From Opisthocomus hoazin (taxonomy: Eukaryota > Chordata > Aves > Opisthocomiformes > Opisthocomidae): 64,000 nucleotides of DNA. The stretch lies in contig NC_134418.1 of assembly GCF_030867145.1 (NCBI RefSeq), positions 57,387,682 through 57,451,681 of the forward strand, read 5' to 3'. The notes beneath the pieces are model-generated. The model saw nothing but the letters and a program-made list of their open reading frames with translations, searched no databases and was not told where the DNA came from. Within the stretch, counting starts at the first letter, position 1. Every line of letters starts with the position of its first letter. The translations under genes and the position numbers were made by a program. Shown here one piece after another: positions 22,086 through 34,000 of this stretch.

Positions 22086-25000
22086 GTAAGTAGCAGCCCC
22101 CCCCCCCGGGCTCGATGAACCTCTTCCTTCCCCGCCTGGCGGGGTGCAGGGTGGGCAGAGGCGGCGGCGCCCCGCTCCCGCCGAGGCCCCTCGGGGTGGC
22201 TGAGGTGTCGCCCCTGAGCCTCCCCCTCCAGTCGGGCAGCGTTTTGTGGAGAGTGAGAGGATTTCCGGCAGGCCCGCTGTTGGAGGGGACGCCGGGCCTG
22301 CTCAGTCCGCCGAAGGCCCCCGCAGGGTGGAGGGGTGCTGGGGGCGCCGGGGTGAAGCGCTGCTGTGGTGCGGTGTTGTGGCGGCCTGGGCGCCAAGGCC
22401 GCGGGGTGCTCAGCGACCCCAGGGAACGGCCTCGCCGTGGGAGCTTGGCCTCAGCTCTAGGGTGTAACGGCCCGGTGGGAGCAGGGCCTGTCCCCTGTGG
22501 CCAGGCCAGCCCTTCCTCCAGAAACGTAACGGGGCGGGGGCTGGCATCCGAAACGTGGGGCCGCAGCCCCGAGGGGCCTGGGGGGCCAGCAGCAGCGCGT
22601 GGCACCGGGAGGGCTCGGGCAGCGCTCCAGGGGGCTGCTCAGAACCCGGTGAGAGCTGGGGGTGTGCAGCCTCGGGATGACGCGTTTGAGTGACGGCGTC
22701 GCCTGTTCGTATGCCGCTTGTCTGGCAGCCCTTCTGTACGTTTTTGGTCTGTTGGCTTGCAGGCGCTTAATTCTGACGTCCGCTGGTGTGAGAGAAGTGG
22801 AGGCGGCCAGTACCCTGCCAGGGGTCCCTTGTGCTCTGTACCCAGGGGGCTGTCAGCCCAGGGGCTCCTCTAGAGAAGTCACTTTGGTTAGTGGGAATAA
22901 GCAGCCTAGCACTCAACTTTGTTTTATTTGGGAGGAGCATGTGGGAGGCTTCCAGGAGCTGGACAAACAACCGCCATGTACTCTTTGCAGAGGTGGTCAA
23001 AGTACAGTCCAAAGCTAAATGGAGTCCCTTGTCTGCTTTTCCCTTTACTGTGAATAGGGGTGCTAGCAGAGGAGAAGCTCCTTGAGATTTGTGTCAGCAC
23101 CTTATATTGTTGTCGATGTTTCTGTTTTGATGCAGTACTTGACCTTTTAGTACGTTGAAAAGTTTCTGAGTATTTTGAGAAGCTTAAGCACCCACTCCGG
23201 TCAATTTTGTTTCTTTCTACAGTGGGAAAGGCTGAGGTGTAGATTGGGCCCCCATTAAGTTAATGTCAATTTCTACTGGTTTCAAGGCATGGTGTTTCAT
23301 TGCTAGGGTCTAAGCAATTATCCGGTTATCTACTTATTCTCTTGGTCAGACTTTGGCTTATTGAGTTTGGGGGATTTTCTTTTTGTGGTCATTAGTTTAT
23401 TAGAAATACAGCAAAATCACAAGGGCAGCATTGCTAGAAACCCAGATGGATTCACTGATCACTCATGGAAATGAGGTTCTGGGGTATTTTTTTCTCCATT
23501 AATGGTTATGTATTGCTGGGGAGGAGAAGAAAAGAGAATAAAAGGATCTTTTCATCTTTACATGGCTTGTATTGCCAGGTAGTCAGAAGAGAAGTGTGGT
23601 ATTGAACACTAAAGCAGCAGTTTTGGTTCTAATGAATCCTTATCAAGCAATCAAATTCCTTGTGCTGTGCGTAGGTTATTTTTTAGTCCTTGAAATTAAA
23701 CATAAGAAAAAGTTTAACTGGTGCATAATTGTGGCATATCATACATTTCTGTAATGCATAATAGTTAGCAGTACCATCATTTTATGGCATATCTTTAGAT
23801 TTGTCATACCACATCTTTGTTTTATTTTTCAGAGAATGCAGATGGTAAATATATTTCCCCGTTTCATGACATTCCGCTGTTTGCTGGATCTAAAGAGGTA
23901 TGTATTTATGCCTTGAAACACAATTGATTTCAAAATAACTGGGTTTTTTTGTATTCTTTAGGTAAAAATGCAGTTTTTAAAAGCATTTTTATTTTTAAGC
24001 AACTAACAGACAAATGCGTAGCACCAGAAAGGACCATTTTAACCCAGGCTGATTCCTTATGTAATACAGGCACAGTAACTTCACCAAATTTTCTTTGCTG
24101 AGTTCAGTAACTTGCAGTGAAACATAGTAACTACTGTGTAGACAAGCCTACCTGTCTCTCTTAAGTCTCCAAGTGATTGGAGGGAACTGTCACTGTGTCT
24201 TGTACTGCTCTATGTTTAAGGTTTGTGTTTATGTGCTCTTGAGTTCATTTTCTACTATTACTCTTTTTAAAGTGGCATTTTTCTACATCTGCAATTAAAA
24301 GTGTACGTTTCCTTGCAGTAGGAGATGTACAGCACGCGCCTTTGTAACTTGGGGTGTATTTCTTTAATTCCCAAAAGGAACATTATAATTGGAAGCCAAC
24401 AATAATGCCCAAGAGGGAAGTGGTAATCACACCTTTGGAGAATTACAAGGCATGAGGTGCAGCTGAGCATTTTCACGTCTTGTTAGCCACACTCCCTGGA
24501 GTTTCATTATAGCAATAATGAAACGCCTGTTTTATGTGTTGCAGGTGGGAACTGCCAGTCTTTGGTTTAGACTTAGTTTTTCTTATTGTGGTATGGCTGT
24601 TACACAAACAGGTTGGGAGGGTTTCAGCCGTTTTCTTGATTTGTTGGTGGGTCTCTATGGATGATATGATTGGTGAGAAAGGTCGGCAGTTGTAACATGT
24701 TCGTACTGAGACTTCTGAACTAATGAACCAGTCTCTTGAATTATTTAAAAAGAGAGATAAAAATATGCATGAAACCTTTTTGATAGGCAGACCCTAAGCA
24801 CGCTAGTCAATGGAAGAGGTAAGTCTCTTTCAGAAGGTCATTACTAAGATGCTCTGTTCAGTGGATGCTATTGCTGGAAAAGCAATGGGCATTTTCATCG
24901 CGTGTTCCCTGGGGGCCTTGCTGTCCCTGCATCTAGAGTTAAAGGTTTGGAGGGGTGGATTATAGTCTGTGATTTTTCTGTATATTAAATTATAGTACAG

Positions 25001-28000
25001 CGATGTCTGATCAGTGTGGAGAGGCTTTTGGTTTTGTGTGTGAGCAAGGAAGGAGCATTCCACAGGACATAGGGGCTTGAGGGGGTAGCGAGAAAGGGAG
25101 TCATTGTGAAGGTCTCTGTTAATTTTGCTTCCTTTGCAAGAGGATGACATAAGGACTTGTATGTTACGTTCTTTCCCTCACCTGATCAAAGCTTTATGGA
25201 CTTTACTTTATGATGGATAACTTACTTTCCATGCTGTTTTGGTTTTTTTTTTTGGTTGGTTTGTATCTTATCTTCTTCAGCTGAACAGAAATATGACCGT
25301 GTTTTTAATCAGTTGAGAACAGACCTAAAAAGCTGCTTAAATTTTTTAGTAGCTGGGAGAAAGTGGATGTGTCCTTGTACGTATTTAACATCTGGAAGGT
25401 TATAATTTCACAATGAAACAGGACTGAGTACTTACTTTAAAATGTCATAGTTTAGGTCTTCAGTGCTCACAAAGGGATGTTTCAATTGCGTTGAAAACTA
25501 CTGTCTGTATTTTTGTGAATACAGTGTTGCTTTCTAGTGTTCATTATACACTTTACTTCACTCTTTCCCTATAGGATAAAGAGATTCCTGCAAAAAGGTC
25601 AAAGACTACTGGAAGTGAGGTACTGCTAAACTTTTTTTAACTGTTTCCTCTATTCCAACAGTGCTTCGCTATTCTACAGAGTGAACTTGCTCTCACTGAG
25701 TACAGTTGACATATCTTCAAGTGCAAATTTTTTAGGAGGAGAAAGCTTAAAGGGACTTAATATTCTCCTCTTTGAATGGGCCAGAAATGTCAGCATTCTT
25801 TTTTTCATCAAGATGTTCTCAATGGCAAACACTTTTATACCACTCTTTGAAAGGTTCGTTATGGTTATTGCAGTGCAGATATGTTATCTTTTTTGCTATT
25901 GCATTCAGAAACGTGCAAAAACCCCTCAATTAATGAAATATTCATTATGATCTGACTGTGGGTAATCTTTGGTATATATACAAAACTTCAGAAATCCTAA
26001 GTATGTTATGGCAGAAATTAGACTTAGTATCTGCTTTTTAGAACTGAGGATATGTTGTTGTCTGTAGTCATTTGGGAAGTCTGAGGAGAGAAAAATCGCA
26101 TCTGCTAATGGTTCAGCATTAACCAGCACTGAAGTTAAGCCTAACAGAAGCCAAAAAAAACCATGGAAGATCTGTTCAGGCTTTTTCTGTGAAATAAGAT
26201 TTGTTTCTATAACTGTCTTTTCAAAAATGTAACATTTTTTGCAGTGCTTTCTCTGGTGTACGGGTACCTAAAAACTAGTGAAAGAAAAAAAATGAACCAA
26301 ACTATGCTCTAAGGCCATGATGCATCTGCGTGAGTCCCAGTCTTTATCTTCTCAATAGCTGTTTGGCCAGTTGTATTGCAAAACTGTAACTACCCATCCG
26401 ATGTGAAAGAAGTGTCCGGACTGTCTGGGTTCTCGTAGATTTGCAGCTAGTGCATGGTACACTGGTTCTTCTGCAGTACACCAGCCCCCGCACAGTCCTG
26501 TACTATGTATTTCCTCTCCCTTTGCGCTGTGATTCCTTCAAGCTGCAGTGCCTAAGCAACACTTTTTAGATTTCCCATTGCGTGGTGCCCATTTAAATAC
26601 TTTTTAGTAGACGTAGAATCATGCCTGAAAGATGAATTGTTGAATCACAGAATAGTGGGGGTTGGAAGGAACCTCTGTGGGTCATCTAGTCCAACCCCCC
26701 TGCCGAAGCAGGGTCACCTACAGCAGGCTGCACAGGACCTTGTCCAGGTGGGTCTTGAATATCTCCAGAGAAGGAGACTCCACAACCTCACTGGGCAGCC
26801 TGTTCCAGTGCTCCGTCACCCTCAGAGGGAAGAAGTTCTTCCTCATGTTCAGATGGAACTTCCTGTGCTTCAGTTTGTGCCCATTGCCCCTTGTTCTGTC
26901 ACTGGGCACCACTAAAAAGAGTTTGGCCCCATCCTCCTGACACCCACCCTTCAGATATTTATAAGCATTTATGAGGTCCCCTCTCAGCCTTCTCTTCTTC
27001 AGGCTGAACAAGCCCAGCTCCCTCAGCCTTTCCTCGTAGGAGAGATGCTCCAGTCCCCTTGCAGAGAGTAACAAATAACTGCCAGTAGCCTTTCTCAAAA
27101 GTAATTCTTGCAGCATGAATTCTTAATTACTGCTCTTGCTGGAAGTCAAGAACGTTTCTTGCCTGCTGCTGAATACTGTGATAGTACCTGCCAGTTGCAA
27201 AGATGCAAAACCTGGTTTATGTGGTGTCTAAAACTGTTCAAAACTGCATTTGTCTGTATAGTGGGAAGCATGATAGCTTGTAGAAAACCATGTTTCTAAT
27301 ACCCTTTTTCTGATCTCTGGATCAGGTTATGGAGCAGGGGGGAAAAAAATGCCAGTGAGACTGAGCAGATCTTGCTGCCTGGGTCAGTGGAGACTCCAGA
27401 GCTGCTTCATGCAACTCCTGTTATGAGAGAGCTCTGGGCCATGGTTTAATACAGCTACGGAAGATGAGCAAAGGCAAATGTACATTCCAGTCTTGTGGGC
27501 TTCTGATGCAAGTAAGCGAACAAACATGCAGGCTGTAGGCTTCCCAGACATGCTTGGTCTTTACTTAGATGTAAATCATTTAGAAAACCCTTTTTCATCA
27601 TCATCATCTTTGGGAGTTGGGGAGAAGAGAGAAAACGGAGGGATCTTTGTGTTCAGGAAAGCAGTTTCTATTTACACTGGGTTGTTCAGCAGCTCTCCTC
27701 ACCTTGGCCTGGTGAGAAATGCATCCCTGTGTGCTTGTATTTAGAGACAATGTAGCTTAATCAGGATATGAAGGGAAAATGAGGAATTTGATGCCATATA
27801 CCAATTTCTGAAGACCTTTGAAGCAGTGTACTCCTTACTCGTGTCTTGGCGCACAAAGGCTAGTATTGATACCTGGTGTTCAGTTGATCCTTGTGCTGAA
27901 TTTGGCCAGAATTCAAAGGTGGTAGTTCCTCTTGCCCTGGAAACACAGTGGCATCTTTAAAATGTGTGCTTTTAGGGTGGCAGTTATTTGTTACTCTCTG

Positions 28001-31000
28001 CAAGGGCAAGCCCTCTTGAGACTGTATGTTAAATTATGCTGAACTGTTGTTTATCAGATGGCAATTTGCCTACAGAAAATGATGATAATTCTACATGCGT
28101 CTCCTCAGTCTGTCTAATCTGCTTTAAATTGTTCTTGGCATTCCTGATGCCAGAAAAGAAGGTCTCAAAATTGAGGAGTTTCACTTTCAGTGTTCATGGG
28201 ATAGGGGAATTCACGTTGTACAAGTTTCTCTTGGCTGTTTTGCAGTCTTGGCATGTAGTTCTAAAGGAAACTCTGGTGTTTCTGTATGAACTGTTCTCAG
28301 TAGTGCAGCCATTTCTTGCAATGCTTTAGACCTTCCCAAATCTCAAATAAATTTAGCTTTGCAGTCACTGTTGACAACTGATCTTTTTGCTTTTGCAGAT
28401 GTTTTTTGACTGTTTGAAGACTAGAGAGAAGTTATTTTGAGGGAGAAACTATGCTGGAAGAAATCATATTACTCTTCAGTCTCAGAATTATTACCAGCTT
28501 GCAATCTGAACCTTTGCTTTGCCCTAAGCATTGCAAGCACTCAGAAACCACTCCTGCCCAAGTAAATCTCTGTGAAAGGTAGCGGAAGTTTCACATCTCT
28601 CTCCGGAAGAGTAGGTGTTCCCACTGTGGCTACAGTCAGAACTGTCGAAGGCTGATTGTTGAATATGGTCTTCCATGTCTAGCAGGAAGAAGGTTTGAAG
28701 AGGTCATAATTTTCTTTTGAAGACAAATGTGGCATGTTGCTTCCCTGCTGTACTGAAATGGTTTCTAGTCTACTAGTCATTGTATGTTTTTGGTAAAGTA
28801 TTCACATGTCATCTGATTCAGAGGACCCAAGTGTTCCTGAATACACATTTTTATTTCAGATGTTGGCCTTGGTAAGGGATCTGTCCAACCATGTAGAGAT
28901 TATAGTCCTCTAACTTGCAGACATCCACAACAGCATTTGAAAAAAACAAGACAGCTTTTGTTTTGTTGCATCCTGTGGGTTGCACAGTGCTGGAATGCCC
29001 TTGTGGACTTCAGTTAAATTCCTTCTGTCAAGTAAAAACTTCTGATAAATTAACTAGTCAGGTGAGATACAAGGGGTCATCAGAGCGGTCCTGCAGTCTG
29101 AACTGGTGATCTGATAGAGGGCCTCATACTTGGAGCAGTGTTCAAAACTGGTGTCAGAGTTGTCTTATGATAAAGAAGGTGTGCTTCATAAAAAAGGAAA
29201 AGCTGTCATCATTTCCCATGTAGTACAGCTACAAACTTCATACTGACTTTGTATTCTGTCTTAACTACAGCCTCTGTAACCTTCTTTGGTCATGTTAGAT
29301 GTTTTTCCAGTATATGTAACCTGGGCTGTAGTATGTCCATTACGTGTGTTCAGGGATTTGTGTGTTCCAAATTTTAGATTACCAGCAGAGCTCTTGTCCT
29401 GATGATTGAACTTGCCCGGTCTTTTTCTGTGTGTCCAGTAGCTGTAAGCCTTGCTTTGGGTTCTTGTAGATTAACAAATACTGAGAACAGAAGTAATCTT
29501 CACTCAGTGGTCCAGTTAAAATCTACTGGAGTAGAGTTGGTTTACTGAGAAAGTTGCATCAGTGATTTGGTGAAGCTTAACTTCAAATAAATGGTTCCTT
29601 AAACTTGAGAAAGTCAGTGTTTCATTTTCATTTGTGTCATGGTTCTACACTGAGTAGTTTTGCAGGTGAATGTGTCCAGTAACTAGTGTATCGGAGAGTA
29701 AGTCTGACGCCACTTTTGGGATACCTGTGGGTAAAAACTTACATAGTGTTTATGATTCCCTTGTCACTATAACATGAGGGAAGTAGATTGTGAAGAGGCT
29801 GCAGGTACTCTGCATTTATGCTGGACACTGCATTCCTTTTTTGCTATGTGGCATGTTAATTTATATTGGAAAAGTTCCATTGACTTCTCATTTAGATGCA
29901 GTATATTTGGTCTCCAGATGTTGCTGGCATCTAGTTTGTTGTTTTCATTAGCAAATACCTTGTAGGAAGTGTAACACTGGGAGTGCTTATATCATGGGCA
30001 AGCATTTGATAAGCAAGCCCCTCTCCATTTATTTCTGCTGCATTTCATGACAGCCCTTCTTTTGCTTCTCCTTTTTTTCCCTTTTTTTGTTTTTCTTTTT
30101 TCCTTTTAAACATCATCCTTTGTTCACACTGCTGCTGGACTGCAGCTCATCTTTTTCGTTCTCGTTAGTCCTCAGGTGCATGCTGCCATGTTCAGTTGAT
30201 GTCAGGTAAGAATCCCCGCAAGACTGCAAATGAGCAGACAGCAAAGAAATAGAAATGACAGCTGCTGTTTCTTCTCTCTGTCTTGTGAGCTCAGAGCTTC
30301 TCAGTGAGGAAGGGTCAGTAGCCCTCCAAATGCTGCCTCTAATGCTTTCAGACGGGTTTTTTTTGAACACTACTATAAAAATGACTAATTGTAAGCTTTA
30401 GCATATCACTTCTCCCTGTCATGCAAGGGTGATAGTGAGTGATGATGTTTGGCATTTTATGAAATTATACTGAGTTTCTGTTCCTCTCTTTATCTGTCTT
30501 GTTTTGTCACTTTCCTCGCTCTGCATATGTTGCTCCACTTCTGCTTCAAATTAGCTGAACCTTCAGAGTGGAGCATGAAGTACTGCGACCCTTGGGCAAA
30601 ATCATACCTATTCCAAACCCTCCCCTCAAATGCACTAGCGAAGGAACTTGGGGAGCTGGGGAAAGGAAATCGTTGAACCAGAAAGGGAAAGTTAGGTAAG
30701 GAAAAATTATTTCGGAGAAGGGTGTGTGGGAGTCCAGGAGGATAGGTTGTAAAAATAATGCCAGAAATGTGCTAAATTTTTTTTTTTCCTTCCTGTGATA
30801 TTCAGGTTTGTAATAACAAGCCCTGATCAAAATGAGTTATCTTCCATAAGAATCTGTACAGCCAGAGCTAGTGGTTATTTTTTGCCATCAGTCTTAGTGG
30901 AGAGAATGTTGACTCACAGTTCACCTAGGTACAACGATCTGTATTTTCATTGCTTTTCTCAACACTTGCTGTATGAATATATTAAAGTATATTTCTGTAT

Positions 31001-34000
31001 TTTTTTATCTTTCTGTGGTTTTCTAGTTTCAAAAAAACAATACCTATTCCTATTCTCTGTGTGAGACAATTTTTGCTTGTCTCAGCAAAAATGATATCAT
31101 GATACATTAAAGATGATGTTCAACTGAAATGGAATGCAGTAAGTTGCCAAGCTGTGTTAAAGAAAACACTCCAATTAAGCAAACACTTATTTACATCCTA
31201 CCAGAGTTCCCATGTAATGTACTTAGCATGAAGTTCTTAAGAAATAAACGGTATCATTTAGACAGACTGTTTGTTCCTTCTGATGTCACTTTCTGCTGAT
31301 TTTCATGTTTTGACTTCTCTGTGTTAAGCTCCTCAAGGTATAATAGAGCACAAGTACAAATGTTTGTCGTGTGTTCACATTAACCCAAAGTCAAACAAGC
31401 TACGTAATACCCTGGGTTGAAAGTCCCTCTGGGCTCTGTCAGGTCACTTTCCGCAGCGGATGGGTTCTGTCCCTTTTTTGGAATCGAGGAAACTGTTTCC
31501 TCCTCTTTGCGTGTGCACGCTCCAGGAAACCGTCCTTCTGAAGACGCTGTTAGCCAGCAGAGTTGGCATGAGGCTAGCCTGCAGGAACTCGTCCATCTGG
31601 CCTGTTGTACAGGCTGCTGTCGTGGAGTCCCTTCTACATTAGGCACCTGCAGAGTTGGATTAAATCTGGACTGCAGCAAGCAGCGATCTCATAGGCAGAC
31701 CAGTTGACTGCTGTCAGACTAGGGCAGTTAAATGGTAATCTTTCAAAAGCAATAGTTTTTGTTTCATGAGAGATCTTTTTTCTTTTTCTGTCACTGGAAG
31801 GTGTGTTAAATGGGCTGTTGAAACAGTCTCATCATTGCTTGAGGGGGTAGAAGTGCTCACTTCAGGGTTTGGTGAGGTGGAATTTTTTTGTTTTACTGAT
31901 ACAAAATAAAGATAAAAATAGCAATTACCAGATGCATTCACCATCCAAAACTAACCACTGAATGGCATATGCAGATGGTAATCTATGAAGACAGGTGGTG
32001 TCTGACACTTGCATTTCTGTTTGCAGCTGAGGCAGGCATGGTTTTGCAGCAAGGGATGGGGGAGGACATTCGGGAGGTCAGAAGGAATAGATGCTTGGTG
32101 TGGGAAAATAAGAGTGGTGGGTATCTTCCTGGGTGACATTTAGGCAAGGAGGGAAACAAGATAGGCAAGAGGAGGAAAAAGACCCTAAAAAGCCAGAGGA
32201 GTATTATGTCTTCTCTCTTTCCATCTGTCAGATTTGCTAGTATGTGCTTTCCTTTCCAGACCAGTGAATCTTGTCTCATCACTGTGAAAATGTGATTGCC
32301 CTATAAATAAAACTTTTTATTTTTAAATGTAAGCGCTGCATGAAGTTATTAATCTCTTGTAAATGCTTGTGGCAGCTTAGCATTAGAGAAAGTACTTTCG
32401 GCGATATTTTTGCATATGAATTAATCTGTCAGGCTGTCACATTTAAGACTCTTCACAATTCACATTGGACTGATACCACAAATTACGAAGGCCTGGTCTT
32501 AGAGCTAAGTTAAATCCAAGTGATTTTTTTTGTTTTAAGAGCAGCATTGTATTAATTTCAGTCCAGTTGTTGTCCAGCCCAGAGAGTTGTTTTGGTGAAG
32601 ACCTAGAATAACTTGTGACCAATTAACGCTCAAAACCAAGATTTACAGGCTGCTGAAGCCTTTGTATTAGACTTGGTCAGGAAAATATACAGTGGCATAT
32701 ACAAACAATGGAAATACAGGGTTGTGGCGGAGGGGAGGACAACGTGTATAATTCCAGGAGTAGTTTGTAAGTTTTCTGCCTGTAGCTACCAGTCAGAACA
32801 ATTCTTTGACCTGCTTGGCAGTTCCCTAAGAGTTTCTTGTCAGCACTGGCTTTCATGCTATGCATTGCTTTTTTTTCCAAGTGCTTCCCAGATGGATGTG
32901 CAGACTTTATTTGGTTCTCTTCCAAACTTTCCCTTACCTGCTGCTGCATGTATGTTGCTTTGTTCTGTCTGCTTCCTTAATGTTGACATTTTTGAGCTGT
33001 CTTTCTGATTACTTCTCCGTTTCAAACATTCTTATATACATAAGGTGTACTTTATGAAATGGATCTGAATCACCTTTCTCTTTCCTGCTCCGCCACCCCC
33101 TTTTTTTTATTTGGCTATGATTGGGAAAAGTGATTCCATCTGACGTGCCAATGATTGCCGTATCGGCACAGTACCTATAGGTGGCGAATTTAATTTAAAT
33201 TTGCTGGGAATTTGCTGTCAGGATTGTGCATAGCTTGTGATCTCAGGGGAGAAATGCTGAACAAGTGTTGGGATTTTCCTTTGCTTTCTTGCTTTACATG
33301 TTCCAGGTTTGTTTGGGAGGAGAAGATCATAGAACCATGGGAATTACTTTATTCGGACTGTGACATTGACCCTGGTAATGGTATTTGTTTGTTGCAGCTG
33401 CAGGATACAAGGAACAAAAAATACAAATATTTAATAGTTTTCTGAAGCCTTGATTGCAGTGTAGTTAGAGTCAGTGCAAGTCTTCAGTTGGTTTAACTTG
33501 ATATTTTCTTCAAAAATGTATTTTTTCCTTCCTGAACCATTGGGATTTTCTCTGGCTATGAAGAGATGTCCCAGGCAGTGTGATATTTTGGGGTTATTTT
33601 AGTAATCTAGGAGAAAAGAGGTTGCTGGGTGGCTTGGTCCAGTAACCCATTTCGATTAGTACTCTAATCCTTCGTAGTGTTTAACTCTGACAGCTTCAGA
33701 AGAAAAAGAAACCTTACAGCGGTTACACAGAGAGTTCTTCTCTTTGGAAAATGTCACTTTAACCTCCTCAGTAAGAAGGGCATAGATTACTTATTTTCCA
33801 TAGAATCATAGTGTCATTTAGTTTGGAAAAGATCTTTAAGATCATTTCATTAAGAATATTCACCCCATACCCCCTTTGTTAAAACAACTTTCGCTTTGTT
33901 TCTGTTAGGAAGAAGGCTAACACAAACATGAAGCATCTGTGTCCATGTCCTGCTTCTGCTATCACTTTTGGGTTAATTTGGCCTCACTTCAGCCAGATTT

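Larger units (their letters stand above)
21500..22680 (+). promoter_or_regulatory. PPA2: CpG island promoter of PPA2
   Basis: This is a sharply bounded, very GC- and CpG-rich block covering about 440 bp upstream of the PPA2 ATG, all of coding exon 1 and the first part of intron 1. No TATA box is visible, as expected for a housekeeping mitochondrial enzyme. A CCGCCATTTTG element lies 230 bp upstream of the ATG. The transcription start cannot be fixed by eye. Confidence 0.8.

Noticed and set aside
21282..22693. Open frames of up to 310 codons on both strands around PPA2 exon 1
   Set aside because: These are composition artefacts of the CpG island. The true coding frame is the one from 21944 that splices to exon 2.
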